Shown here: one piece after another, positions 23,301 through 38,300 of the stretch
Layout: each line of letters starts with the position of its first letter
Position numbering within the stretch: the first letter of the stretch is position 1
Origin: Bactericera cockerelli
Taxonomy: Eukaryota > Arthropoda > Insecta > Hemiptera > Triozidae
DNA: 64,000 nucleotides
Direction of reading: 5' to 3'
Assembly: GCA_024516035.1 (NCBI GenBank)
Contig: CM044957.1
Span: 45,533,949-45,597,948 of the forward strand
Program-made: the position numbers and the translations under genes
Notes under the pieces: model-generated
What the model saw: only the letters and a program-made list of their open reading frames with translations
The model's database searches: none
What the model was told of the DNA's origin: nothing

Positions 23301-26300
23301 AATTTTCAACATCAAAATTTCAATTATTTGAATGTAAAAAGGAAATACAGTCCAAACTATCCAAGATATGATCTATATTGTGAATGACACGGGCGTGACA
23401 TGAAGAAATAGAGGACTGAATAGAAGATTAATACAATACTATTATAGGAATATTTTCTTATTATACCAACCTATACTAAGGAAAGTAATAGAAAAGGCAA
23501 TACAGTTTGCAGAATAATAATAAACAATAATAAATAAAAAAATTGGGTCTTGGTTACTCCCACTTGCAAAGACCAGGGCGTTTATAAAGCTTTGAGAAGC
23601 AGTTGGTGTTTCGAATGCCACCTCTTCACTATCTCTACAAAAGAGTATAGTTGAGGTTGTTGGCCTCTTCTGCTCCATTAGCTTCTCACCCTGATGCTCT
23701 AAAATGGTTTCTTCTGAGCGAGGCTTCTTTACTGGAAAGTGGCTCTACCGCTTTTGCCTGGCTTCCTGTGGATTTCCAACAGCTCCTGAGAGTTTTATAA
23801 AGATTTCTTTCTTTTGAAGCTTTTCAACAGCTTCTGAGAGATGTTCCTGTTAGTCGCCTTTTACAACAGGGGGAACAACCCGTGGTCTTATTCTTAGCCG
23901 AGAGCCACGGGGGAAAACAATTAATTACTTACCTTCGAGATTACCTTTCAACAGCTTCTGAGAGATGTTCCAGATTGTTCCTGTTACTCGCCTTTTACGA
24001 CAGGGAAACAACCCGTGGTCTGGTTCTTAGCCGAGAGCCACAGGGAAAACAATTACTTACCTTCGAGATTACCTTTCAACAGCTTCTGAGAGATGTTCCT
24101 GTTAGTCGCCTTTTACGACAGGGGGAACAACCCGTGGTCTTATTCTTAGCCGAGAGCCACAGGGAAAACTATTACTTACTTACCTTCGAGATCCAGCCTC
24201 CGTGGCGTAATGGTTGTGACTACTGCCCCTAGTCCAGAGATCCCGAGTTCGATCCCCGGTTGGAACAGACTTTTCGAAGAAAATTCTGTTCCCTCCAAAA
24301 CACGTGAGGCTAGCATTTCCGGCCCTACCCAGGTACGATTCCCAGCGAATGGAGGGTAAAACCCTCGTCCTGACTATCTATCTCAATCAGGACGTTAAAA
24401 CCAAATAGAATCAACTGGTCACAATAGATCTAATTAGGTCGCAGTGTTAATTGTTAGGGTTTCACTGAAAACCCTGCAACCAGATCAGATAATAATAAAA
24501 TTAATACCTTCGAGATTCCCCGACGTGATGGTGCACCGGAGAGCTTCCACGTCGCTTTGACCTCCGCCACTGATCACGTTCAGACTCTTCACCAGAGTGT
24601 TGGCGGGGCTGTTCTCGGCTAGCTGCACTGTGAACGCCTCCTCGGCGAAGGCCACGCCCACTTCTGGCGGGGGCGTGGCGGAGTGGCGGACGAAGACGGG
24701 GAGGGACATGAGGGAGCTCAGCTCTGGGTCTCCTAGGTCGTACGCTCTGACGTCCACCTGGGAGGAGCAAAAAAAGAAAAGAATAGAGACAGACTACCAA
24801 AAAGATAGATAAAGTTATGATATTTGTGACGTCCACCTGGGAGAAGCAGAAAAAAAGTTATCATATTTGTGTTAATCACTTTCGACTGTACTTGTGTGTG
24901 TACGACTGTACGTCCCAAGGGGGGGGTATTTTCTCAAAGGCCATTTTCGTCTAACTGGTACCGGTCACCGACCTCAGTAGCTTGATGGATAAAGCGGTGG
25001 ACTTGTAACCTGGAGGTCGGTGGTTCAAGTCCCGGTTTCAGCGTAGATTTAGTAGACCGAGTTTGAATAGTTGTAACATCACAAATATGATAACTTTCAA
25101 CTGATACCGGTCGATTTAAAAAATGATATGGTTACTTGGTTAGAAGTTATTATGGAGATTAGGTGAGAATTTATAGAATAGAATTGCCTTGTTTTCACTA
25201 CCCGGTTAGGAATAAAAAGTCCCACTATCCCAACATCAGTAGGTAGTTTTGTAAGTATTTTTTTTTTGTTTTTTTTTTTTTTAAGTTAAATCACTTTCGT
25301 GATATCACTACCCCAAGGTGTATTCATGCTGGTTTCGGACTACACACGCTGTTTCGAACCGCGCTTGCAAAATTATCACCCAAAAAATTGTTTATAAGTC
25401 TCCCGGCATAATATTTTCTAAATTATATAATCGAACCAAATTGATCGATTTAGCTTTTGGGTCGATTAAATTCTGTGACAAAATTCTCTGATTTATTCAA
25501 AAAAAAAAAACAAAAAAAAAACAAAACAAAACAAAAAAAAAAACAAACAAACAAAATGTGCATAACAAACCTGGAATTCGTCATCCGTCTCCTTGCTCAA
25601 GTCATCTCGTAGAGTCAAAGCTCCCGTGTCTGGATCTATCTGGAAGTATCGGGCAGTCTTGCCTTTGCCTACCAGCTCATAGCGTACCTGGACAACAGTG
25701 AAACAAACGAGAAGTTAGTTTTAAAGATGGATAGCATATTTATTATTTATTTACACTTTATTTTTTATACAAAACAATCAACAATTACCTATGTAACTAA
25801 AAACAAGGGAAAAAAGCTCATAGACATATATAAAATAATATAAGCCTTGCAGTTCAACGAGGCAATGCTGCAAGCGTTTTGGGTTGTCATCCAAATGATG
25901 ATGTCCTGAACAATGTTTTTTATGTTTAATAAAATATATTACGAGTATTGTGGATACATGAAGAATAGGAAAAAATAAATAAATAAAAAATATTATCAAA
26001 GTTCCATTTTTTTTTTTTTTTTTTTAATTTGTAAGAATTGTTCTCTTATATCCAGGTTTGGCTGTAATGCCATCCATGTATTGTGATGAAAATATATGAG
26101 CAATAGTGTGACTTATTATGTAGTAATATAAGATTTGGTATCTGACGTGAAAATTTAGGATGTTTAGATACCCGCCACTGCATGAGGTAAACAAAAAATT
26201 CAAATAAATTGAACCAATCAGAAGCCGGGATTTGTTGAAAGAGGGACCATCAGCTGTTCAAAGTTGGACGCATAAATTTGTTCAACTCGAGATAGGTAAG

Positions 26301-29300
26301 GTTCCCTCTATGTTATATGATCTCAGTGGTTAATGTGGTCATATTATGTGATTACCTTATTGCCAGGGGAGACACCATCAGCATCAGTGGCTATCAGGGT
26401 CGTGATCTTGTGGCCCACTGGCGTGTCGTCATCCAAACTGATGGGGCGGGGCATTGTTATGAACACAGGGGCGTTGTCGTTGCGGTCCTGAGGGGAGATG
26501 GATTTTTTTTCGTGTATCAGTAAAACAACTAAAACACCGTGTTTGACGAAAAAAAACACAGTTATAAAATCTGTATTTTACAAAAAATACAGAATTAATA
26601 AGTATGGGTTTAAAAAATAGTTAAAATCGAATATTTTTTGTATTAAAAAAATACTGCAACACAACTTCCGAAAAATACCCCACCTTCCGAGAGTAAAAAA
26701 AAAAAAAAAAATGTTGTTTTTTTTTACAAAAACGAACACAATCCTTTCGATTTCTTATATTAGAAATGTCTCGAAAGTAATTCAATCGCACCTACACCAA
26801 TTTCTTCTTCATAAAGTCAACCATTTGTGGCAGCTAGTACCTACAAGAGCTCACCTCAACTTGGACTATAACTTGAGTGGTAGACCCTGGGTCATTGCTT
26901 CGATTCTCGATGGTCCCTATGATGAGGGTGTGTTGGTTCTCCTTCTCATAGTCCAGGCCTCCGATGGTTTTGATGACCCCTGTCTGAGGGTCGATGGCGA
27001 ACAGTTCAATGGGTCCTTGTCTTATGGTGTAGGTGACCTCTTTCACCGTGTCTCGATCTTCAGCCTGAGGATGGGAAACGAAAGAAAAGGTAATTTAATT
27101 ATTTATTGCGATATGACCATGTAGTTGAAAGCGACGCTAAACCCCAAAAAACTATTTATTAATAGTTTTTTTGGGGTTTCCCGCATAACAAAAGTATACC
27201 CCAAAGAATCAGTTTGGCTGTTCAGTTCGGAAATGCGGCGAGTGTGTTGGGGACAATGAAGAGGACAACAGCGAATATACGGGTATTATCTTGAACAATA
27301 TTAGTCTTGAAAGCTATTTATTTATTACCTTGACTTGGGCCACTTTGTAGTCCGCCACATTTTCTGGAACTTTAACTTCGTAGTTGGTCTGATGGAACAC
27401 TGGCACCTCATCCTGAATATCCGTGACCTTGACGGTGACCGTTGCGGTGGCTATCCTGGGATCCGGGGCACCGTCTTGGGCTGTTACTACGAACCGGTAT
27501 TCCTGAGAGAGAGGGAGAGAGAAAGAAATACAATACGTTATCATATATGTGTGTTAATCACTTTCGTGATATCACAACTACTCAAACTCGCTTTACAAAA
27601 TCTACGCTAAAACCGGGACTTGAACCACCGACCTCCAGATTTCAAGTCCGCCCGCCGCCTTATCGATCAAGCTACTGAGGTTGGTAACAAAACTACAATA
27701 CTCCTATAAGTATACCGACCTCAGTAGCTTCATCAATAAGGCCGCGGACTTGTAATCGGAGGTCGGTGGTTTAAGTTTGTGTCAATCAAAATGATTGACA
27801 CAAATATGATAACTTTTTGTTACTCCTGTAAGTAATTTGGGTAATCAAACACTTCGGCCGGGGTTGAAGAACGCCCTATACAAAGCAAGACACATTGATT
27901 TTAATTTTCGGTTTAGGCACATTTTTACGGCTGGATGCCCTTCCTAACGCCAACGATTCTACTTGATTTAACGTCCTGAATTAGGACGGGGGTTTTACCC
28001 TCCATTCGCTGGGAATCGTACCAACTATCAGCTTATTATCTGTCCCGGTAGCTCAGTGGTAAAGGCGGCACTCTGTAAATCCAGAGATTCCAGAGGTCGC
28101 GGGTTCGAAACCCAGCCGGGATATGACAAGTTATATCCTCCCGTTTGGAATTTTTACCACATAATAATATGTCTTAGGTTTACTGCTGGAATAATAAGAC
28201 TTTAATAGTTTTAATCGGGCAGAATAAATATAAGGTGATATTATTATTATTATGCCTGGGAATATCAGGGGATAACCTGATAAAAAAATCAATAAAATAT
28301 TTAATTATAATAATAATAATAACTTTTTATTGACAAGAATAATATTGACAAAGGGCGTGATTATTGCCTGAGGCAATCTCTGCCATCAAACCCATTAATT
28401 CAAAATAGAGATAATACAAACAAACAATTTTTTTTAATGACTCACCTGTTGCTGCTCATAATCCAGCGCCTTGCTGGTGAGCACATCCCCGGTGTTCGCA
28501 TCTATCGCGAAAGGGATGTCCTCGGGCAGTGAGTAGTACACCACCGCGTTCTGTCCCTCATCCGCGTCAGTGGCGTGCACCCTGCCCACCCGGGCCCCGT
28601 CCTGACCCTCCGCCACTGAGAACTCGTAGGGGAGACCCTGGAACTCGGGGTTCTTGTCGTTGATGTCGGTGACCCGCACGTTCACAGTGGCGGTCGAGGA
28701 GAGGCCCCCCTCGTCCTCTGCCTTGATCAGCTGCGGAGGAAACATTTTTTTTGTTTTTTATACTTTATTAATAGGACAGTGTTGAGTATGACCATAGATG
28801 TTGACATGCACCACTATAATCTAATAAAAGATAGATAGATAAATAGATTAATAGGACATATTATAAACAACACAAATAATTACAAATTAAAATACAATAT
28901 AATAGAAGAAAAAAATAAAGAAAAAATAAGTTTTTTTTATATAATTGTGTTAATCACTTTTGTGATATCACAACTACTCAAACTCGCTTTATTAAATCTG
29001 CGCTAAAACCGGGACTTGAACCACCGACCTCCAGGTTACAAGTCCGCCGCCTTATCGATCAAGCTACTTAGATCGGTAAAAAAAAAAAGTTTAATATATA
29101 CATACATAATATAGGTATGGGTATGTCCTAACTAAAGGGTGGGGTTATTGCCTTTGGCAATCTCTTCCACCCAAAATAGGAAGAGATGGGTCAGTTTTGG
29201 AGATAGGTATTGTATGTTGATAGCATAATCATTGGCTATATTATTGTGATCCTAGGGGACTTAAGCCAACCCTAGAGGCCTTCAGCCAATTGTTTTTAAT

Positions 29301-32300
29301 TGAAAAAAGTTTATTTTAGCTTATGAACTCCATGGCTGAGGAGTTTTTTTTTTTTTTTACTTCTGTAAACTATGTAAAATTGTAAAAATATGCTTCAATA
29401 AAGATAGGCTATCTTATCTTGTTGTATGTTGATGATTCTTTGAGGCTGTTCTACGCCAAGAAGCCTCTGATTGTATTATTATAATTTCCTGTTCTTTAGT
29501 CACCGTGACCGAGTGAGTTGGCGCGCTAGGCATTGCACGCATGGTGACCTGAGTTCGATGCCCAGCGGTGCAGGAATTGTTCTGCTTTGTACTTGGATGT
29601 TCGGAGTCCACGCATACCTCATGAGGCAAAATTTCAGCTCAATCCGACTTGTGGTTCTCGAGTTTTACGAGGACAAACATACACGTAAACGAATCATCTC
29701 TATATATAAAACAGAAAAAAGGACTACGTTTGTTTGTTTGTCCGGAGATAGCGAAAAATGTCTCAGAATTGACCCCCCCAAAACCATTATCGCTTTGTCC
29801 AGAAAAATTATAAAAAGTTCAAAAAGGCATTTCTGTCCAGCAGTACGGCCATGCCTTAGTAAATTTGAAATTTAGTCCCGTTGTAAAGCACGGGCAAACG
29901 GCTAGTTTAATAATATAAGATAAAAGATCATCGGAAGTTCACTTACGAGCTGATACCTGGACAGGTCCTCACGGTCCAACTTTCTTATGACGGAGATGAT
30001 ACCCGACTTGTCTCCGACACCGAACTGCTTGAGGTCATTACCTGACGTGATGGAGTATGATACAGGGTCGTTCTCCGGGTCAACCGCCTGTGAACAAGAC
30101 AGTTTTTAAAGCTAGATCTTAAGTCTTTAACATTAAATTTGTTTCCGTAAGATTTAACAAAAATACAAAGTTTTTTGACATTTTCATGTCTTTGCTCTGG
30201 CACATAACCAAAATTATGTAACGAAATTATGTAACGAAATTATGTGACGATATTATGTAACGAAATATTAAATTATAAAAAGAGAGAAGAGAAAAAGTAT
30301 GTGTCATGCGCACAATAACGAAATATTAAATTATAAAATGAGAGAAGAGAAAAAGTATGTGTCATGCGCACAATACGAAATTTGGTCAGTTAAGTTTTAG
30401 ACCTTGAATAGTAAAGATGAAAATGTCCCAATGGTTGCAGACTCGTATGCAAGCGTTTTTTTTTTTAATTTTACTATATGTATAGAAAGGAAAGTAAGTA
30501 TCCAAAATTTCGAGCAGTTTTCACTACCAAGATAAATTTTACAGACAGCCATTCGTGCGTCTGTCTGTAAAAAAATATCTCAAAAAGGATATAGAATTTA
30601 GAAGCTAGACTTAGAATTCAGCAATCACAGAAGTAAAAGAAAAGCCCAAAAATGATCAATGCCCGTCTCACATTGGAAAATCACTAGGTGCGTTTTAAAA
30701 CGCGCTACTGTAGGTCTATTTTGTAGCCTGTCCATCCCGTAGTATGCACAATACTTCCCAATTAGGTGCTGGGTCAACACGAACTCACCGGAAGGTATCC
30801 CTTAATTACAGACAACTGTAACCAAATTTTGAATACAAATTTTTGTCGGCGCAGGGGTTCGAACCCGGGACCTTCCGCATGGCAAGAGAGTGCCCACTGA
30901 GCTATTCGTGCGCTCAAATAATTACCTAAGTCTGAATACGCTGAATCAATTGATCTAGAATACTAATATAATTATTAATAAACAGATTCAATCAAGTTTT
31001 ATTTACAAAATATAGTACATACATTGTTACAATTTACATGAAATTATTAAACAAAACTTGATCAAGGGCGGTGCTAATGCCTACGGCATTTTCTTTCATT
31101 GATATAATCGTTCTCGAATGTATAGTTATGAGAAAAAATACTAGCATAATCCTCATAGGGTGGCGTCATCGTGAACGATGGTAGCCAGACAGTGGAGGAA
31201 TGACTCAGCACTTCTACCACTGTCTTTACAAGGAGGCTAATAATTGACAAGGGCCCCAAGCCAATGCTGGTCTGCTCCCTATTTAAAGTCCCCCAGCCAG
31301 ACTATAGCATAATAACTTATATAATTTTTTATCGACTCTGGGGATCGAACCCGGGATTGTTGACTTACAAGGATGGTGGCGACAGTGGCATTGATGGACG
31401 CTCCCTCACTGACACTGACATCGTACTTGTTCTGTTGGAACACGGGACTTCTGGTGTTGGGTCCCGGGACTACGGTCACTTCTACGATGGTCTGACTCGA
31501 CTTTCCACCGGTGTCCGTGGCTTGTATCGTTATGCTGTACTGCTCTCCCGCGATCAGTTTACCTGACATTTGAAATAAAACTCAGTTATGCGGCAGCAGT
31601 AATAATAATAATAATATCGCCTTATTTATACTACCCGATAAGGACTATTTAAAGTCCCATTATTCCAGCAGTAAGCCCAAGACACATTATTATGTGGTAA
31701 AAATCCCAAATGGGAGGATAACTTGTCATGTCCCGGCTGGGTTTTGAACCCACGACTTCTGGAATCTCTGGATTCACGGAGTGTCGCCTTTACCACTGAG
31801 CTACCGGGAGAGACAGATTTTTTTTTATTTTATTTTTTATCAAAGCATTTTTTTTTCTTCTTTTTACAAAAACAAATCACAATACTTCTGCTTTAATGTT
31901 AGCAGCGACCAGTGGTGGAATTATAGGCAAAAATAAGATATTGGGATATTAAAGATACGGAAAAGTCCTATAATTCTGCGCTACCCACTAAAATTGTGAT
32001 ATAATAACACAAAGAAACACATCATCATCAATACTTCTGATATCTTAATATTTAGTTATTCTCAGAAGTAATAAAGATATCATATTTGTGTTAATCACTT
32101 TCGTGATATCACAACTACTTAAACTCACTTTACCAAATTCACGCTGAACCCTGGACTTGAACCACCGACCTTCAAGTTACAAGTCCGCCGCCTTATCGAT
32201 CAAGTAATAGTAATAATAATCGATCTCGGAAGTAATAATAAATTGAAATCATAATAATTATGCATTCATTAATCTAGAAATGTGTGATAATTTTCATTGT

Positions 32301-35300
32301 GTACGAGCTAGGACTTAAGAAAACCCTCTCTTTTTCTTTTGTGTCTGGGGTGCTGCAGTTCCGCAGCTCCTGATAGATAGGTTATGGGACCAAAGTTGTT
32401 TCCTATGTAATTTTCAACGAGAGTTGATTTTCAAACTACCTGTAGTCTCTATATCCCCGGATCTGGGATCAATGCGAAACTTGGCGAGTCCTGAATTGCT
32501 GACATGATAAATGCTGTAGGTGATCTCTGCGTTTATGCCTAGATCGTTGTCCGTTGCTTCAATCTGGAAATGAAGAGAAAGATCGAATGTATTGAAGAAA
32601 ACACAAAAGATCTACCTATCTATTATTATTATCATACATAAGGAAATAAATACAAACAGACAATTACAAATTAATAAATAGGTATACAATATAAGAAAAG
32701 AATAAAAATAGAAACAATATAAGAAGAAAAACAACAGACAAAATGGAGAAAAATTAAATTCATGTTCACATCTCCTAACTAGGCATAGACTCACTCTTAA
32801 CGGTCTATCTCCTGGACAATGACTCACCTTAACGATCCGCCTCCTGGACAATGACTCACCTAAACGATCCGCCTCCTTGAAATTGACTCACTTTAACGAT
32901 CTGTCTCCTGAGAATTGACTCACCTAAACGATCTGTCTCCTGAGAACTGACTCACCTAAACGATCTGTCTCCTGAGAATTGACTCACCTAAACGATCTGT
33001 CTCCTGGGAATTGACTCACCTTAAGGATATGGCTCACCTTAACGATCTGTCTCCTGGGAATTGACTCACCTTAAAGATATGGCTCACCTTAACGATCTGT
33101 CTCCTGGGCATTGACTCACCTCAACGATCTATCTCCTGGGCATTGACTCACCTTAACGATCTGTCTCCTCGCCTCTCCCGCCTGTATCTGTATGGGAGGA
33201 TCATGGGCAGGTGGGGGGCATTGTCATTCACATCATTCAGGTGGACCATGAGACTGACAGGAGCACTGGCCGCAGTGCCCAGCTTCTCCCGAGCAACCAC
33301 CTGGTGGAGCAGATTAAATTAGGTACTTTAGAGTTAATTAGACATTTTTTTTTCAATTAAGGCCCCTTAACCTGTTTTTTGCAGGTCGTTCGCGCCGGTT
33401 CCGCTAAAATTTCATATTAAGTGGAGTAGATTAAAATTTTAGCGGAACCGGTGCGAACGACTTGTAAAAAACAGGTTAAAGCGCTTTAATTGAAAAAAAA
33501 ATAAATCAGACAACATCAAAATTGAAAGCTCCTAATTTTCCCAAATTTTAAGAATGTTTATACAAGTGAAATTTATTTACATAATCACGACCACACAATA
33601 CACCACACACGGGACATGGAAGGAGCCCAGAAAATTGCTTCTGGGCGTCCACAGGGTACTCATGCTTACCGACCTCAGTAGCTTGATCGATAAGGCAGCG
33701 GACTTGTAAGTGACTTGTAACCTGGAGGTCGGTTGTTCAAGTCCCGGTTTCAGCGTAGATTTAGTAAAGCGATTTTGAGTACTTGTGATATCACGAAAGT
33801 GATTAACACAAATATAATGATTAACACAGTAAACTTGAAGTAATGATAATTATTTTTCGCTTTTATAGAAGGTGGGTTTTTAGAGGGAGGAAATCTCGCA
33901 CCCCAGGTTAAGATGGATCTGGGTGTCTTTGAAAAAAATTTTCCTGCCTTCCATTAGAAAAAAAAAAAAAAAAAAATCACTACTCATGATTTTCGGAAGA
34001 CTTACCTGAAATCTGAATTTGCCAGGACTTGGCGGATCCCTGTCTAGATTGTCCTTATTCACTATCAGGTATCCCTCGGGGTCAATGGCGAAGAAATTGG
34101 AGGTCAACTCGAAGATGTAGGGAGGCGGGGGATCCTGAGGTCCCTGTGGAGGCGGCAACCGAATCATTAGTACACAGAGACAATCCTGGAGGTCGGTGGT
34201 TCAATTCCGACGTGAAGCAAAAATTTAGTAAAGCTAGTTTGAGTAGTTATGATTTGGAATAAAAATTTATAAAAGTTAGCGGGAAGTGGGCGAAAAAAAT
34301 AAAATAAAATACGTATAAACTCTGTTTCGTGTTAATATAGGCCGGTCGGCTGGCGCTACTTGACGAGCGCTCGCCTCCCGGCGAGCTTAATATCACGATT
34401 GTGATGAACAATATTATAATAATATCGCCTCTTTTATACTGCCCGATAAGGACCATTGAGTCCCATTATTCCAGCGGTAAGCCCAAGATGTATTATTATG
34501 TGGTCAAAATCCCAAATGAGAGGGTAACTTATCATGTCCCGGCTGGGATTTGAACCCACGACTTCTGGATTATCAGTCAGACGCCTTGACCACTGAGCTA
34601 CCGGGACAGATATGATAACTTTTTTTTTTACTTTTCTTATCTTTTTTAATTTTAATTAGTACACAGTTACGAGGTCTGTCCCGAAAGTTCGTATAAAAGT
34701 GAGATAAAATTTTTATTTTACAATTAATCGGGTCATTCAATTTTGAGTCCTTCAAAATACTCTCCCTGGGACACAATGCACTTCTGCCATCGCCGTTTCC
34801 ACTGTTTGAAGGCTCCTTGAAAGCCCTCAGTTTGAAGGCTTCTCAGCTGACTCGTCGTTGCTGCTTTAATGGCCTCAACGTCCCCCGAATACCGCCCCCG
34901 AAGTACCAATTTTGTTTTTGTGAATAAAAAGAAGTCACAAGGTGCCAAATTCGTTGAATAAGGGGGGTGTTCAGTCGCTATGATCGAATTGGCAGCCAGA
35001 AACTCACGCACAACGAGACAGGTGTGAGCGGGGGCATTGTCGTGGTGGAGGATCCACCGCCCCTCTCGCGCCAAATCCAGCCGAACTCAAAGAAAGCTCT
35101 TCAGACACCTGTCTGACAATTAAACGAAGGTCCTGCAAGACACAAGATCGAATTCTTTCCACATTGTCAGAAGTGCTGGACGTGGAAGGACGTCCTGACC
35201 GAGGGTCATCTTCGAGACTTTCTCGGCCCTCACAAAATCTTTTTAACCCCTTGTGGACTTTTGGTTCCTTGAAGGCATCATCTCCATAAACTCGGTTGAG

Positions 35301-38300
35301 ATCATTAAAAATTTCGCGGCCATTCTTGCCGAGTTTCACGAGAAATTTGATGATGTTCTTGAATGACTGAGAGCTCCATGCCGACGAGTGGTAGAGAGAG
35401 GGGTCACTTCACAGGTACCGGGACGAACCAGTTCTTTTCGTACGGTGGTCGGGCGCACACTGAGCATTGTTTGGGTGTTATAGAAGGGGATGCAGCCCAC
35501 CTGGCCTCCCCACTTAGCCTTCCAGCCTTCCCATAACACTTTTATACGAACTTTCGGGACAGACCTCGTACATACATTCCATCTAGGGTCGATAGCACGT
35601 TGAATACCTACACCAGTTCACATTTAGTCAATGAAGTTAAACAACGTCCATTGAGTCTACGACTAGGATGGGTGACCATTCGAATTCGAACTATCGTGCA
35701 TCGTGCTCCTGGCAATTCCCGGTCCCACTCAGGCTGGGTGAGGTTAATTTGAGTAGCTGGTTTTTGAGTTTCCAGCGAATGGAGGGTAAAACCCTCGTCG
35801 TGATATAACCATGCAGATGAACCCAATTTTTTTGGGGTTTTTTTTTTGGTCATGATATTTTATTGATGAAACATTTCGAATAACATTAAATTGATGTTGG
35901 TGAAAACATCAATACGATCGAATAGGAGCAATATTCGATCATTAGAGCAACATCGCTTAGGCTTTAGGCTCAGAGGATCAAGAAATAAAGTGGCCCTTCC
36001 TTATGAAGATCGGGCCGGGAATGGCCGCATTTTATTATTGAATTTTTTATGTATTATCTTAGTAAAAAAATAAATAAATCTTCTCAAAAAAAATATCAAA
36101 GCAGGCTATCGATTACACAAAACTCAAATAGTATTCAAATAGCAAAAAGTAGTCCATACTTCTATTGCTAATTATAAAAAACTAATAGCCTACATCTGAA
36201 CACTTTGTCACACATAGATAACATATTTCATGTATGTATAGCATTATAGGAATTAAAGATAAAGAAAATTATCAAAGAAGATTAAGTACAGTGGGAACAA
36301 AAAGATAATAAATAATTAATTGTTATTTTATCTATAAATATTATCCCACCTCTTGGTAATCTAATCTGAACATATATAGGTGTGTTCTACATATGATTGT
36401 ATATGTATCTATTTATTCATACAAATCTATTTCACAGGTGAAATATTTCGTCCATATAGATAGGGACTGGGGCAGTAGGGCATAGTACACATGACAGAAC
36501 CCGCGTTTCCTCTCTGGATGTCTAATAATAATAATAATAACACTTTTTAGTGGAAGGTAACCACCAGGCGAGGTTCATGCTCAAAGCATTTTCTACCACC
36601 TAACCCTCAGAGTCTTATTATTATGTGGTCACAAATTTAAATTAACGAGGACAAATTCATGCATAGGGTGGAATTCGAACCAACGGATTCCTACGCTACC
36701 TGGATTACCAGACTAGGGCGTTAACCACTTGACTACCAGTCTAAGCTGATCTGCTATTCCTGAGGCAATTTTCTTTCCAAGAACTTTCACTAGATTTTAC
36801 ATTTAATGCCCCTCTGTACCATGGTCTTATTGTTTCAAGACGTGCTTTTTCAAAAAAACATCAAACTACTATTTTTATGATTTTTTAAAAAGTTCACAGA
36901 AATGAAATGTGTTTCAATGTATCGAATATCTTTAAATTTGAATCATAGGTAACGTTTTTTATTTTAAAGTAGTCAAGGTTTTTGTATGAATTGAGAAGTT
37001 GTTCAAAGTTTCTACAGTGGATATTCATTTATTGGTGACAGATACAGGTATAAAATATTTAGAAAAAACTTAGTAAAAAAAAATAGAAAAAAAAAATAAC
37101 AAACAAACAAAACAAAATAATTATATAATGAAAGAGAAAAAAAACACTGCCAATTATGGACACAATACTTCCTCGTGATTGCTTCACATTGTAAACACGT
37201 GCCAATTTTGAGATTTTATAGAAAATTACTTGTATCTCCAAAACGGCTCAACCGATTTTCTTCAAATTTGTTTTATATGGTAGAATATCGTTTTTTCTAC
37301 AATCTGAATTCCACAAAAAATTCTGTATCGGCAAGTCGTGGTCCTTATTTTTTTACTTTTTTGTCCAAAATTTCGGATTTTCTTAAATATCAGAGTCAAA
37401 TTATAATTAATTTTAAAATAAATATAAATAACCTATGTAAAACAATAATATGCAAGTTTTTACAAAATTTCATCGAAATCGGGAGTACCGTTCACGAGAT
37501 ATAAGCGTTTAAGTAAAAAGTTAGTGGTCAGGCGCATGGTCTCTTTCACCCAGAACCGCTGGTATGAATTCGATGAATTTAAAATGGGACCATTTACAGA
37601 ATGTCTCCTAGATGTGTGCAAAATTTCATCAAAATCGGTCGAGTAGTTTCCGAGATTTGCGCGTTACAAGGAATCGTTTTAACAGACAGACAGACAGACC
37701 GACAGACGGACACAAAACCAAAATTACTCAGTAGGTTATGAAACGTCCAGAAATATGAAAAAAATTGAAATCGGAGCAAAAAATATTTTTTTTTACAAAA
37801 ACGAACACAATACTTCCGATTTCTAATATTAGAAATTTCTCGGAAGTAATACAAAATGTAGAACATTTTTTAGGATTGGACATCGCTTGAAGAGTTCAAA
37901 TGCTTGAAGAAAGGATTTCTAGTCGCATGACGCATATGTAATTACGAAAAAAGACAAGAATTCAGTGGGACCATCGCTCAAGATTGCCACAGGCAATAAC
38001 CCCGCCCTTTAGGTAGGACATTAGTGTTATTTCTTTTTACTTATTTATTTTGTCATTTGTTTGTTTTTCCTTAATTTTATACTATTAGCAGTGTACCCTG
38101 TCCTCCTGATAAAGCATACTATAATAATAATATAATAATAATAAGATACACCACACTCACCAAGTCTGCATCGGTGACCGTCAGCTTGACTCGGTTGCCC
38201 TCTTCGTCCACCACTTTGGTGCCGACCGGGGAGTTCTCGTCCACAAACCCCTCAGTGGCGGAGGCGGTTATCTGAGGAGGGTTGGCGTCCACTGGTTTCA

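Noticed and set aside
24485..24836. Second frame over exon 19 rich in Arg/Pro
   Set aside because: A GC-rich shadow of the cadherin frame.
32785..33170. CRISPR-like array (regular 32-base spacing)
   Set aside because: There are no distinct spacers; the units are plain tandem copies of an exon end, in a eukaryotic intron.
35891..36073. Small reading frame after the mariner
   Set aside because: No family recognised, no splice signals of note, AT-rich surroundings; probably non-coding.
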